A stretch of 64,000 nucleotides of DNA from JAAYKT01 sp964408955. GTDB lineage: Bacteria > Bacillota > Clostridia > Lutisporales > Lutisporaceae. Every line of letters starts with the position of its first letter. Position 1 is the stretch's first letter. The stretch covers positions 1 to 64,000 of the forward strand of contig CAYPBK010000003.1 of assembly GCA_964408955.1 (NCBI GenBank). Reading direction: 5' to 3'. Shown piece after piece: positions 25,034 through 34,023 of the stretch. Position numbers and translations under genes: made by a program. The notes under the pieces were generated by a model. It was not told the DNA's origin. It saw only the letters and a program-made list of their open reading frames with translations, and ran no database searches.

Positions 25034-25088
25034 TATATACCTGCATGGGGTATATAATAAGTATATACTATTTTTTATTATACATCAA
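25034..25088 (-). promoter_or_regulatory. Promoter and CsoR/CstR-like palindrome of the HesB selenoprotein gene
   Basis: On the minus strand TTGATG (25088-25083), a 17-nt spacer and TATACT (25065-25060) form a promoter. The inverted repeat TATATACC (25034-25041), 7 nt, GGTATATA (25049-25056) sits across the predicted start site. ATACC...GGGTAT resembles operators of CsoR/CstR/RcnR-type repressors, which sense copper, persulfide or nickel. The repressor assignment is inference. Confidence 0.5.
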
Positions 25089-25261
25089 TAGGAAAATTAA
25101 ATAATTTTTATTCTTTTGCCTTTTTGATGTTTTATGATATTATATTGATGTTTACTTCTATTAATTCCACATATTTGAGTATAATATGTTAGATTAAAAA
25201 TTGAAATCATTAATATAATGTCTAAATTACATATTTGTTTCGTAAAATGGAGGTTTTAAAA

Positions 25262-26998
25262 ATGGACAAAATTAAAAGGTTTGCTAAGTATTATGTGCCT
25301 TATAAGCACATATTTATATTTGATATGCTCTGTGCACTTACGGCAGCCGGTGTTGACTTAGTTTTTCCTATTGTCGTGAGGTTTTTATTAAATGAAGCCC
25401 TTGACGAAACCGGTGGTACATCCGTAGATTTAATAATAAAAATTGGTTTAGCTCTTTTAGGGCTCTATATAATTCAATATGGGTGCAATTATTTCATAAC
25501 CGCATGGGGGCATATTATGGGAGCGAGAATGGAATATGATATGAGGAACGATATATTTAACCATCTTCAAAAGCTTTCCTTTACTTTTTATGATAATAAT
25601 AAAACGGGGCAGCTAATGTCGAGGATAGTTAATGATTTGTTTGATATTTCAGAGCTTGCCCATCACGGTCCTGAAGAAGTGTTTATTTCACTTATTAAGA
25701 TAATAGGTTCTTTTTTCATATTATTAAGTGTAAATTGGAAGCTTACTGTTATAGTTTTTGCTTTTATTCCATTGATGGTTTTCTTTGCTTATTATTACAA
25801 TAAAAAAATGCGTTTGGTATTTATAAAAAATAAACAAAAAATTGCTAACGTAAATTCACAAATAGAAGATAGCATTTCCGGAGTAAGGGTTGTACAGTCC
25901 TTTTCGAATGAACATTTAGAATATGAAAAATTTAAAGACGGCAATAAGGAATTCTTATATACAAAAGAGGAAAGTTATAATTATATGGGTAAGTTCTACA
26001 GCGGGATAGTCCTTTTTCAAGGATTAATTTATGTAGTTACGGTAATAATCGGTGCTTTGTTTATAAAAAGTGGAGGCATTGTATCCGCTGACTTAGTCGC
26101 TTACTTGCTATATATTAATACTTTGCTAAACCCAATAAGGTCCTTAATAAATTTCACAGAACAATTCCAAAAAGGGATGACGGGATTTGAAAGGTTTTTG
26201 GAAATATTGGATACGGAGCCAGATATAATTGATAAAAAAAATTCTGTGGATTTAACCGGCGTTAAAGGGAAAATAGAATTTAAAAATGTTTCCTTTAAAT
26301 ACGAAGAAAATAACTATGTTTTAGAAAACATTAATTTATTGGTTAATTCAGGGGATACGATTGCTTTAGTGGGACCTTCAGGTGGCGGCAAGTCAACAAT
26401 ATGCAGTCTAATACCTAGGTTTTATGAGGTAACAGAAGGGGATATTCTAATTGATGATATAAATATTAAAAATATTAAATTGAAATCTTTAAGAGATAAT
26501 ATTGGTATTGTACAACAAGATGTGTATTTATTCGCAGGTACTGTTAAAGAAAATATAAGATATGGGAAACCCAATGCAACAGAGGAGGAAATAATAGAAG
26601 CATCTATAAAAGCCAATGCCCATGATTTTATAATGGAATTAGAAAATGAATACGATACCTATGTTGGCGAGCGCGGTGTAAAGCTTTCAGGAGGTCAAAA
26701 ACAAAGAATAAGCATAGCTCGTGCATTTTTAAAAAACCCGCCTATTCTTATTTTGGATGAAGCAACATCATCTTTGGATAACGAAAGTGAAAAGATTGTA
26801 CAGGATTCATTGGAAAAGCTTTCAAGTAGCAGGACTACATTTGTTATTGCCCATAGATTATCTACGATTAAGAATGCTAAAACTATATTGGTACTTACAG
26901 ACGAAGGTATAGTGGAGAAAGGTAGCCATATGGAGCTGATAAGCAATAAGGGGGTATATGCAAAACTATACGAAACTCAGTTTGATAACAAGAAGTAA
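25262..26998 (+). CDS. ABC exporter, fused membrane and ATPase domains
   Basis: A 578-residue half-transporter from ATG 25262 (GGAGG at 25249-25253, 8 nt spacing; an earlier in-frame ATG at 25235 lacks an SD). Residues 1-320 hold six transmembrane helices; 335-575 is the nucleotide-binding domain with Walker A GPSGGGKST, signature LSGGQKQR, Walker B ILILDEATSSLD and IAHRL. Such homodimeric exporters move lipids, peptides or drugs out of the cell. It is monocistronic, so no substrate can be inferred. Confidence 0.9.
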   Translation: MDKIKRFAKYYVPYKHIFIFDMLCALTAAGVDLVFPIVVRFLLNEALDETGGTSVDLIIKIGLALLGLYIIQYGCNYFITAWGHIMGARMEYDMRNDIFNHLQKLSFTFYDNNKTGQLMSRIVNDLFDISELAHHGPEEVFISLIKIIGSFFILLSVNWKLTVIVFAFIPLMVFFAYYYNKKMRLVFIKNKQKIANVNSQIEDSISGVRVVQSFSNEHLEYEKFKDGNKEFLYTKEESYNYMGKFYSGIVLFQGLIYVVTVIIGALFIKSGGIVSADLVAYLLYINTLLNPIRSLINFTEQFQKGMTGFERFLEILDTEPDIIDKKNSVDLTGVKGKIEFKNVSFKYEENNYVLENINLLVNSGDTIALVGPSGGGKSTICSLIPRFYEVTEGDILIDDINIKNIKLKSLRDNIGIVQQDVYLFAGTVKENIRYGKPNATEEEIIEASIKANAHDFIMELENEYDTYVGERGVKLSGGQKQRISIARAFLKNPPILILDEATSSLDNESEKIVQDSLEKLSSSRTTFVIAHRLSTIKNAKTILVLTDEGIVEKGSHMELISNKGVYAKLYETQFDNKK

Positions 26999-27010
26999 AG
27001 CAATTCTTTT

Positions 27011-27048
27011 ATAATTGCCTCTGAAAGCTATGCATCAGAGGCAATTAT
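27011..27048. terminator. Bidirectional terminator
   Basis: ATAATTGCCTCTG (27011-27023) pairs perfectly with CAGAGGCAATTAT (27036-27048), followed by ATTTTTATT. It ends the ABC exporter; the stop codon of the convergent minus-strand gene (27028-27030) lies in its loop. Confidence 0.88.
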
Positions 27049-27357
27049 ATTTTTATTAAAAATTTCTTCGCTTAGATAATCCCAAACCTTGGTATCCAAC
27101 CAGCCTTCAACATTGCTTGTAATTTCAACAATAATAAAACAATCATTATTATCTAAGACTTCTTTCATTTTCTCATAGATGATATTTGCATCGCAATTTG
27201 CTCTTATTATCCAAATGTTGTTAATGCATTGAACCCATTTCTCGTCAAGGGAACAACTTTTAATAACATTATATAATTGATAAATTCTCCTGCTATAACT
27301 ATTAATATCATAGCTTATTAAGTATGTTTTAAACATTGCATCACAGTTTTCCGACAT
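27028..27357 (-). CDS. Orphan Cas2-like (SinR-type) small protein
   Basis: A 109-residue protein from ATG 27357 (SD GAGGTG; an in-frame GTG at 27366 overlaps that SD). The pattern TYLISYDINSYSRRIYQLYNVIKSC, then WVQCINNIWIIRANCDANIIYEKMKEVLDNNDCFIIVEI and a final W-rich segment follows the ferredoxin-like fold of Cas2 and the standalone SinR-like family. No CRISPR array or cas gene is near, so it is not a spacer-acquisition protein. Function unknown; some relatives are proposed toxins or nucleases. AT-rich, without neighbours in an operon. Confidence 0.6.
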   Translation of the reverse strand: MSENCDAMFKTYLISYDINSYSRRIYQLYNVIKSCSLDEKWVQCINNIWIIRANCDANIIYEKMKEVLDNNDCFIIVEITSNVEGWLDTKVWDYLSEEIFNKNIIASDA

Positions 27358-27369
27358 AAGAAACACCTC

Positions 27370-27734
27370 TATTTCAATACTAATATTATTATATGATTGG
27401 CTTTTAAAATTGACACAGGTTAATTTTTAAGATTATTATTAGAAGAAAAAAAATATATTGTTTAAATAAATATTGTAAATATCAAAATGATTTGATAGAA
27501 TTACAGTAAGTTTTAATTTTTTATAATCATAAAATAGTTATACCATCAGAAAGGAATTTAGAATAATTAGTTTAATATTTGCAACAACTGAAATCTTAAT
27601 CCGCCGCATTATTTTGGAAACATTTTTATGCTCTATCGGCATTTGAACCACGAGAAGCGCATTTGCATAATAACTAATAACTATAGCGCTTACTTGAAGG
27701 TTTTAATGTATATAAAAAATATAGGAGGTAGATT
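27370..27734 (+). other. Long leader before the amino-acid symporter
   Basis: 365 bp without a gene. The last 150 bp look structured: AAGCGC (27655-27660) pairs with GCGCTT (27686-27691), GCCG (27603-27606) can pair with CGGC (27637-27640), and GCATTTG occurs twice (27639, 27659). It matches no riboswitch class I can recognise; the glycine riboswitch core is absent. Confidence 0.3.
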
Positions 27735-29102
27735 ATGGAAAAGTTAATGGAACTCAATGGTGTCGTTAACTCATTTGTTTGGGGTCCTATTATGCTTTTA
27801 TTGCTAGTAGGCACAGGCGTCTATTTAACGCTTCGCACTAATTTCTTTTCTATCGGCAAGCTGGGTTACATAATGAAAAGCACTTTGATGAAAATGTTTG
27901 CAAAGGAGCAAAAAGGTGAAGGAGAGGTTACAGCTTTCCAGGCTGTTGCAACTGCTCTTGCCGCAACTGTTGGTACCGGAAATATAGCCGGTGTTGCCAC
28001 AGCTATAGCCCTTGGTGGACCCAGCGCTATTTTCTGGATGTGGGTTTCGGCGATATTTGGCATGACTACAAAGTATGCAGAGGTTGTACTATCCATTAAC
28101 TACAGGGAAAAAACCGAAGACGGTCGTTTCGTTGGCGGCCCTATGTATTATATCCAAAATGGTCTTAAATGGAAATGGTTAGCTTATGTTTTCGCAATCT
28201 TTGGTGCTTTGGCAGCCTTTGGTATCGGTAACATGACACAATCCAACTCTGTTGCCGCATCCCTTGAAGTATCCTTTGGCGTTCCTGTATTGTTTACCGG
28301 AATAGGATTAGCAGTAATTACAGCGGTTGTTATTCTGGGTGGTTTAAAGAGAATCGTTCAGGTTACAGAAAAATTAGTTCCTTTCATGGCAGCTCTATAT
28401 ATTGTTGGTGGTTTATTTATTATAATATCTAATATATCTCATCTAGGAGAAGCATTTAAATTAATATTTGCTAATGCATTTACAGCTAGTGCAGCTGTTG
28501 GCGGCTTTGCCGGCTCAACAGTAAAGAATGCAATGACAAGAGGTATAGCTCGTGGTGTATTCTCTAACGAAGCAGGTCTTGGTAGTGCGCCTATAGCACA
28601 CGCTGCAGCAACTACGGATCATCCTGTTCGCCAAGGTCTTTGGGGAGTATTTGAAGTATTTGTAGATACTATTGTTATTTGTTCAATAACAGCTTTATCA
28701 ATCATCATGACAGGAGCATGGAGCAGCGGTGTAACCGGTGCTGCGCTTACTACAAAAGCGTTTGATATGACTATTCCCGGCGGTGGATATATCGTATCCA
28801 TTGGTGTAATGCTATTTGCATTCTCAACTATACTTGGCTGGGAGTACTATGGAGAGCGTTGTACAGAGTTTTTATTCGGACCTAAAGCTATAATGCCCTA
28901 TAGAATTTTATGGATTCCACCCATTATTATCGGCGCAATCGGCGGTTTGGAATTACTTTGGGATTTAGCTGATACTTTAAACGGTTTAATGGCTATTCCA
29001 AATCTAGTTGGTGTATTGATGCTAAGTGGTGTTGTAATTAAGCTTACTAAGGAGTTCTTCTCAAAACAGTATGTTGAAGAAGAAAAGAAAGCTAAAGCTT
29101 AA
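27735..29102 (+). CDS. Alanine or glycine:cation symporter (AGCS family)
   Basis: A 455-residue membrane protein with about 11 transmembrane helices. The AGCS signature GTGNIAGVATAIALGGPSAIFWMW is at about 80-105, followed by KYAEVVLSINYREK, GGPMYYIQNGL, and RGIARGVFSNEAGLGSAPIAHAAA. It imports alanine or glycine with Na+ or H+. SD AGGAGG lies 8 nt before ATG 27735. The gene has a long leader and a strong terminator and is monocistronic; uptake of amino acids fits an amino-acid-fermenting lifestyle. Confidence 0.93.
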   Translation: MEKLMELNGVVNSFVWGPIMLLLLVGTGVYLTLRTNFFSIGKLGYIMKSTLMKMFAKEQKGEGEVTAFQAVATALAATVGTGNIAGVATAIALGGPSAIFWMWVSAIFGMTTKYAEVVLSINYREKTEDGRFVGGPMYYIQNGLKWKWLAYVFAIFGALAAFGIGNMTQSNSVAASLEVSFGVPVLFTGIGLAVITAVVILGGLKRIVQVTEKLVPFMAALYIVGGLFIIISNISHLGEAFKLIFANAFTASAAVGGFAGSTVKNAMTRGIARGVFSNEAGLGSAPIAHAAATTDHPVRQGLWGVFEVFVDTIVICSITALSIIMTGAWSSGVTGAALTTKAFDMTIPGGGYIVSIGVMLFAFSTILGWEYYGERCTEFLFGPKAIMPYRILWIPPIIIGAIGGLELLWDLADTLNGLMAIPNLVGVLMLSGVVIKLTKEFFSKQYVEEEKKAKA

Positions 29103-29126
29103 AGAGTATTAATAATATTGAATAAT

Positions 29127-29157
29127 AGATAGAGCGAGGAATAACCTCGCTCTATCT
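29127..29157 (+). terminator. Strong intrinsic terminator
   Basis: AGATAGAGCGAGG, loop AATAA, CCTCGCTCTATCT is a 13-bp perfect stem followed by ATTTGTATTT, 25 nt after the symporter gene. Confidence 0.9.
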
Positions 29158-29197
29158 ATTTGTATTTCTTATATATAATACTGTAAAAAGCGTCATC

Positions 29198-30034
29198 TTA
29201 TTTTATTATTCTAGAATTAATGTATTCCTCTAATAAGGAGTCATAAGCCGCAGTAATCTTTTGGACTATTTCATTTTTGGTAGAGTTAAATATCAAATCA
29301 TCAACCTTGGAAATGGGCAGCACTTTTGGGGATGTGCCTGTAATAAAAAGCGCATTGCATTCCTTTAAAAAGTTCAAAGGTATAGGTTCTTCAAAGATTT
29401 CTATTCCCAGCTCATTACATATCGTAATGATTTTATTTCTTGTGGTGCCTAAAAGAACATCTTTTCTTGGAGAGGTATATACAGAATTATTTTTAACAAA
29501 GAATAGATTTGATCTGCTCCCTTCGGTAATTTCATTGGCTTCATTTAACAACAGAGCTTCATAGGCATTATTCTTTTCTATACTTGTATTTACATTTTTT
29601 CTAAAATCATTATTGATAACCTTTGCATTCGGATTGTCACGAATAGCTTTGAAGGTTATAGTTTCTATGCCGGTTTTATATAGTTCTTCCTGTGGGTAGT
29701 TGCTTTCAATAAAGAATAAATAATAATCAGGAATAGGATTATTTAAATTATAGACCAATATCTTAAGGTTTCTCTCAGGGTTATTATTAATATCAATGAT
29801 TTTCTTTGTATCCATAGTTAAATCGTCTAATAGTTTGGAAATATCATAGTTTAAAAGTTTTGCTGATTTAGTAAGCCTTTCTATATGTTCTTCAAAAAAA
29901 AGAGGGACACCTTTCATGACTCTTATAACTTCAAATATGATATTGTCTACCTTTTCAAAGGAAATCTTTTTAGAATTTTTGTTAATGACAATTCCATTTT
30001 GAATAAAATATTCTTCAATTATTTCTTTTTTCAT
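29198..30034 (-). CDS. Class IV aminotransferase
   Basis: A 278-residue PLP enzyme of the branched-chain aminotransferase / aminodeoxychorismate lyase fold. Visible features are VPLFFEEHIERLTKSAKLL at the N-terminus, the catalytic-Lys region NNDFRKNVNTSIEKNNAYEALLLNE, ITEGSRSNLFFV, TTRNKIITICNELGIEI, and NALFITGTSPKVLPI. Whether it acts on branched-chain amino acids, D-alanine or aminodeoxychorismate cannot be settled; no folate or branched-chain genes adjoin it. It is divergent from nadD with about 170 bp between. Confidence 0.85.
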   Translation of the reverse strand: MKKEIIEEYFIQNGIVINKNSKKISFEKVDNIIFEVIRVMKGVPLFFEEHIERLTKSAKLLNYDISKLLDDLTMDTKKIIDINNNPERNLKILVYNLNNPIPDYYLFFIESNYPQEELYKTGIETITFKAIRDNPNAKVINNDFRKNVNTSIEKNNAYEALLLNEANEITEGSRSNLFFVKNNSVYTSPRKDVLLGTTRNKIITICNELGIEIFEEPIPLNFLKECNALFITGTSPKVLPISKVDDLIFNSTKNEIVQKITAAYDSLLEEYINSRIIK

Positions 30035-30206
30035 TCTTTCATCTCCTTGTGTTGTAAAAAACTAATTTTAATTATAACATAATAACTTCGGATAAAAAAT
30101 ATGCAAAAACCCATGCACCATAAATATCATAATAATTCTTTAATTAGAAGGTATTATAGTGTATAATTATCTCATACTGAAGAAATAACATGAAAGGTAC
30201 TGTTCT

Positions 30207-30839
30207 ATGAATAAAAAGGATAACGGAAAGATTGCCAGGCTTGCAGTTATGGGAGGAACTTTTGATCCTGTTCATTACGGTCATTTAGTAACGGCAGAAG
30301 CTGTTAGGGATGAATATAATCTGGACAAGGTGATATTTATGCCGACAGGAAGCCCACCACACAAGATGGATAGAGCCACATCTGAGCCAAATCATAGGTA
30401 TTTAATGACTGTACTGGCTACTATCACTAACCCTTTCTTTGAGGTTTCCAGGGTAGAAATTGATAGGCCTGGGATTACATATACAGTAGATACAATAAAA
30501 GAGCTTAGAATGCATTATGGTGATGAGGCAGAGATTTACTTTATTACAGGTGCAGATGCTATTTTAGAAATCTTTACCTGGTTTAGTGTTGATGAGCTTT
30601 TTAGGCTATGTTCTTTTGTTGCCGCAACGAGACCTGGCTTTCATGGGAAAGATATGGAACAAAAACTAAAGGAGATTAAGTCTAATTATAAAAAAGAAAT
30701 ATTTAGCATAGAAGTACCTTCTTTAGCAATATCTTCAACAGATATCAGAAATAGAATTAAAAGCGGTAAAACTATCAGATATCTTTTGCCGGAAGCAGTT
30801 GAAGACTATATTAGAAAAAGCCGGCTGTATATGGAGTGA
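30207..30839 (+). CDS. nadD: Nicotinate-nucleotide adenylyltransferase
   Basis: A 210-residue nucleotidyltransferase with GGTFDPVHYGHLVTAEAV (HxGH motif), FMPTGSPPHK and the SSTDIRNRIKSG motif. It joins nicotinate mononucleotide and ATP to form deamido-NAD. SD AAGGTAC is weak; a TATAAT at about 30162 may be the promoter. It heads the conserved run nadD-yqeK-(LCP)-rsfS and overlaps yqeK by 4 nt. Confidence 0.95.
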   Translation: MNKKDNGKIARLAVMGGTFDPVHYGHLVTAEAVRDEYNLDKVIFMPTGSPPHKMDRATSEPNHRYLMTVLATITNPFFEVSRVEIDRPGITYTVDTIKELRMHYGDEAEIYFITGADAILEIFTWFSVDELFRLCSFVAATRPGFHGKDMEQKLKEIKSNYKKEIFSIEVPSLAISSTDIRNRIKSGKTIRYLLPEAVEDYIRKSRLYME

Positions 30840-31417
30840 AGCCATTGACTAATACGATCATATTAGATTACTTAAAAGAAAATTTAAGTTGTGAAAGGTA
30901 TACTCATTCAATAAATGTTTCTAAGGAAGCAGATTTATTGGCTAAGCATTATGGCTGCGACGCCAGGAAGGCAGCGCTTGCTGGTCTTATTCATGATTGC
31001 GCTAAGGACCTAAGTATCAAAAAGCAAATTGAATACGCAAGAAAATGCAGTATAGCAGTTGATAATTTAACTTACGAAATTCCTGAGCTTATTCATGCAC
31101 CGGCTTCGACCTATGTTTGTGAAAATAAATTTAAAATTAAAGATATTGAAGTTCTATCTTCTGTGAGGTATCATACTACAGGGAAGACTAATATGAGTTT
31201 AATAGAAAAAATAGTTTTTATTTCAGATATTATTGAGCCAAACAGGGACTTTAACGGTAGACAATTTTTAAAGAAAATGGCTTATAAAAATATTGATAAA
31301 GCATTGTTTTTTGCCCTTGAATCCTCCATTTTATTTATAATAAACAAAAAAGAAAAACTGCACGTTGATACGGTATGCGCTAGAAATTTCATAATGGATA
31401 CAATTATACTCGAATGA
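30836..31417 (+). CDS. yqeK: YqeK HD-domain diadenosine tetraphosphatase
   Basis: A 193-residue HD-superfamily metal hydrolase. The HD core is HSINVSKEADLLAKHYG, AGLIHDCAKDL and later DIIEPNR. YqeK enzymes hydrolyse diadenosine tetraphosphate symmetrically to ADP. ATG 30836 overlaps the nadD stop (ATGA), so it is translationally coupled. Confidence 0.9.
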   Translation: MKPLTNTIILDYLKENLSCERYTHSINVSKEADLLAKHYGCDARKAALAGLIHDCAKDLSIKKQIEYARKCSIAVDNLTYEIPELIHAPASTYVCENKFKIKDIEVLSSVRYHTTGKTNMSLIEKIVFISDIIEPNRDFNGRQFLKKMAYKNIDKALFFALESSILFIINKKEKLHVDTVCARNFIMDTIILE

Positions 31418-31430
31418 TTGGGGTGTTAAT

Positions 31431-32396
31431 GTGAAGCAAAAGTATTTATATATATTTATAGCATCTTTTGTTGCTTTTGTATTGTTAATAGGAAGTGGAA
31501 TCTATTATTATTTAGGAAGGTTTAGCAGCAATCAGGAAATGTTTAATGAAATTGTTAAAGTGAATCCAGAATTAAAACCTCCTGATGCTGAGGAAGATAA
31601 CATAACAAATATATTATTCATGGGAATTGATGAAGCCAGATCAGATTTTATGGTTATTGCAAGGTATAGCAAAGAAGATGATAAGGTTGCAATGATATCA
31701 ATACCTAGGGATACAAGAGTTGAAATTGCAAATCATGGTTATGATAAGATTAACTCTGCAGTAGCAAAGAAGGAAGGCATACCTCTTGCTATGGATACAG
31801 TTAGCAAACTTCTGGGGGTGCCTGTACATTATTATGTAGAGCTAGACTTTAAAGGTATGGAAAGAATTATAGATATTATTGGCGGAGTGGAGATTTATGT
31901 TCCTAGTAACATGAATTACACGGATCCTACACAAAATTTGTATATTGATATAAAAAAGGGTCAGCAAACCTTATACGGGAAAAAATCTGTGGAATTCGTC
32001 AGATATCGTTCGGGTTACCCGGATCAGGATTTAGGAAGGATAAGAGCCCAGCAGGATTTTATTAAAGCTTTTGTAAATAAAATAACCAGCCCTAAAATGA
32101 TACCAAAAGCATTTAGCATTCTTAGTGCTATGAGTCAATGTGTAAAGACTAATATGGAGGAAAAAGATATAACCTATTATGCATTAAAGCTAAGAGATTT
32201 GAAACAGGATAATATTAAAATGTATACCTTACCGGGAGAAGCCTTATATATAAACAAAATATCTTATTTTGTTTATGATGAGCAAAAGCTAAAGGAGCTA
32301 AATATTGAGATAGAAGAGGAGCTTGGCATACAAAAAAGTGCAGGTGAAAACTTAGAAAATTATTTACAGGATAATGATATTGATTATAAAAGTTAA
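31431..32396 (+). CDS. LytR-CpsA-Psr (LCP) family ligase
   Basis: A 321-residue membrane-anchored protein. One transmembrane segment (about 5-28) precedes an extracytoplasmic LCP domain with NILFMGIDEARSDFMVIARYS, SIPRDTRVEIANHGYDKINSAVA, and VEFVRYRSGYPDQDLGRIRAQQDFI. LCP enzymes attach undecaprenyl-linked teichoic acid or polysaccharide to peptidoglycan. GTG 31431 is the start with GGGGTG spacing. Its place between yqeK and rsfS is common in Clostridia. Confidence 0.92.
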   Translation: MKQKYLYIFIASFVAFVLLIGSGIYYYLGRFSSNQEMFNEIVKVNPELKPPDAEEDNITNILFMGIDEARSDFMVIARYSKEDDKVAMISIPRDTRVEIANHGYDKINSAVAKKEGIPLAMDTVSKLLGVPVHYYVELDFKGMERIIDIIGGVEIYVPSNMNYTDPTQNLYIDIKKGQQTLYGKKSVEFVRYRSGYPDQDLGRIRAQQDFIKAFVNKITSPKMIPKAFSILSAMSQCVKTNMEEKDITYYALKLRDLKQDNIKMYTLPGEALYINKISYFVYDEQKLKELNIEIEEELGIQKSAGENLENYLQDNDIDYKS

Positions 32397-32414
32397 TATA
32401 TGGGAGGTGTGTAT

Positions 32415-32762
32415 TTGCAGGATATAAATGCAAAAAAAGAAAAAATAATAGAAGTTTTAAAGAACAAAAAAGCCAAGGATATCAGGGTAATTAATATTGG
32501 GGAACTATCCACTTTAGCAGACTATTTTATTATTGCTACAGGAACATCTATTACACATGTACAATCCTTATCAGAAAACCTTGAAGAGCAATTGGATGAA
32601 TCAGGGTACTCTTTACATCACAAGGAAGGATTTAGAGGTGGAAAGTGGATTTTATTAGATTATTCTGATATAGTAATACATTTATTTTCCCAAGACGAAA
32701 GAGAATTTTATAATCTTGAAAGATTGTGGGCTGACGCCAATACAGTTACAATAGAATCATAA
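32415..32762 (+). CDS. rsfS: Ribosomal silencing factor RsfS
   Basis: A 115-residue protein from TTG 32415; GGGAGGTG (32402-32409) is well placed for it and overlaps an earlier in-frame ATG at 32400. Conserved parts are ADYFIIATGTSITHVQSLSENLEEQL, HHKEGFRGGKWILLDYSDIVIHLFSQDEREFYNLERLW. RsfS binds L14 on the 50S subunit and blocks subunit joining during starvation. Confidence 0.93.
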   Translation: MQDINAKKEKIIEVLKNKKAKDIRVINIGELSTLADYFIIATGTSITHVQSLSENLEEQLDESGYSLHHKEGFRGGKWILLDYSDIVIHLFSQDEREFYNLERLWADANTVTIES

Positions 32763-32785
32763 TTGTTGATTTGGGGGATTATCAA

Positions 32786-33460
32786 TTGAATAAAAGTATA
32801 CATCCGGTTTTACTGTCAATGATTCCTTTAGTAGAGGGATTAGCTTTAACCTTTGGCAAGAATTGTGAGGCAGTTCTGCATGATATAAAAAATCCACAAA
32901 ATTCAATAATAGCAATTACCAATGGTCATGTTAGCGGGAGGACACTAGGTGGTCCTATGAGTGAATACGGATTAGCTGTTTTAAAAAAAGCTGATTTTGA
33001 AAAAAGTATAATAAATTATATGAAAAAAACTCCAGATGGAAGAGTGCTTAAATCGTCTTTAATGTATATTAAAGACGAAAATGGAGAAGTAATTGGATTC
33101 TTATGTATTAATTATGATATATCTGAATTATTGATCGCAAACAATATTTTAAGCAGTTTAGTTGATATAAGTGAAGACGGGCTTTACGATAATAGCCAGG
33201 AGGAGAGCTTTGGAAGCTCAATCTACGATGTTCTTAGCAATATTGTTAACAAAACCTTGGATACTATCGGTAAACCTGTTGCTTTTATGTCGAAAGAAGA
33301 AAAGGTGAATATAGTAGAAATTTTGGATAATAAAGGTGTGTTTTTAGTTAAAGGAGCCGTCGATTATATTGCTAAAGTACTTTGTGTATCAAGATATACA
33401 ATCTATAACTACCTAGATGAAATCAGAATTAATGAAAAATGTGAGGAGGTAATAAAATGA
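32786..33460 (+). CDS. YheO-type PAS/HTH transcriptional regulator
   Basis: A 224-residue protein from TTG 32786 (SD GGGGGAT; an in-frame TTG at 32771 overlaps the SD). The N-terminal YheO-like PAS domain (about 1-115) reads LEGLALTFGKNCEAVLHDI-like (here VEGLALTFGKNCEAVLHDIK) and SLMYIKDENGEVIGFLCIN. The C-terminal helix-turn-helix is VDYIAKVLCVSRYTIYNYLDEI. The family includes the TfoX/DppR-like regulators that sense a small ligand. It overlaps ridA by 4 nt, suggesting control over amino-acid or enamine metabolism. Confidence 0.85.
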   Translation: MNKSIHPVLLSMIPLVEGLALTFGKNCEAVLHDIKNPQNSIIAITNGHVSGRTLGGPMSEYGLAVLKKADFEKSIINYMKKTPDGRVLKSSLMYIKDENGEVIGFLCINYDISELLIANNILSSLVDISEDGLYDNSQEESFGSSIYDVLSNIVNKTLDTIGKPVAFMSKEEKVNIVEILDNKGVFLVKGAVDYIAKVLCVSRYTIYNYLDEIRINEKCEEVIK

Positions 33461-33834
33461 AGGAAGTAATTAGCACGACAGGTGCACCGGGAGCAATAGG
33501 ACCTTATTCACAAGGAATTAAGTACGGCAATTTATTGTTTGTTTCCGGGCAAACTCCCCTAAATCCCGTTACTATGAAAATAGTAGAAGGTGATGTACAG
33601 GCGCAAGCAGTGCAATGTCTCGAAAATATTAAAGCTATTTTAGAAGAAGCCGGAAGCGGCTTAGATAAGGTGTTAAAAAGTACTGTGTTTATTAAAGACA
33701 TGGGGGATTTTAGTAGAGTTAATGAAATCTATGCGAAATACTTTACTAAAAATCAACCTGCCAGATCATGCATTGAGGTTGCAAGGCTACCTATGGATGT
33801 TTTAGTAGAGATTGAAGTAATAGCATACATATAA
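33457..33834 (+). CDS. ridA: RidA family enamine/imine deaminase
   Basis: A 125-residue YjgF/YER057c/UK114 protein with GAPGAIGPYSQGIKYGNLLFVSGQ, the conserved VLKSTVFIKDMGDF, and the substrate Arg in PARSCIEVARLPMDVLVEIE. RidA hydrolyses reactive enamines such as 2-aminoacrylate released by PLP enzymes. ATG overlaps the regulator's stop codon. A terminator follows. Confidence 0.95.
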   Translation: MKEVISTTGAPGAIGPYSQGIKYGNLLFVSGQTPLNPVTMKIVEGDVQAQAVQCLENIKAILEEAGSGLDKVLKSTVFIKDMGDFSRVNEIYAKYFTKNQPARSCIEVARLPMDVLVEIEVIAYI

Positions 33835-33856
33835 AGAAACATTAAATACTCACTAA

Positions 33857-33890
33857 ATAACAAACCGGCATTTTTGTGTCGGTTTGTTAT
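33857..33890 (+). terminator. Intrinsic terminator after ridA
   Basis: ATAACAAACCG (33857-33867) pairs with CGGTTTGTTAT (33880-33890) around a 12-nt T-rich loop, 22 nt past ridA. Confidence 0.8.
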
Positions 33891-34023
33891 TTGCATAGAA
33901 ACTGTAAACAATATAGATAATTGCAATAGCTATTAAAAAGGAATTATAACTATGTTGTAGAACTAAGAATAATACGAAAATAATAATTTTTAACATCAAC
34001 TCGTATAGAAGGAGTGACGCGGA

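Noticed and set aside
27028..27357. CRISPR-Cas locus
   Set aside because: Only a Cas2-like protein is seen; there are no cas1 gene and no repeat-spacer array in the window.
27370..27734. Glycine riboswitch before the symporter
   Set aside because: The conserved glycine aptamer core (GGAGAG ... and its tandem partner) is absent.
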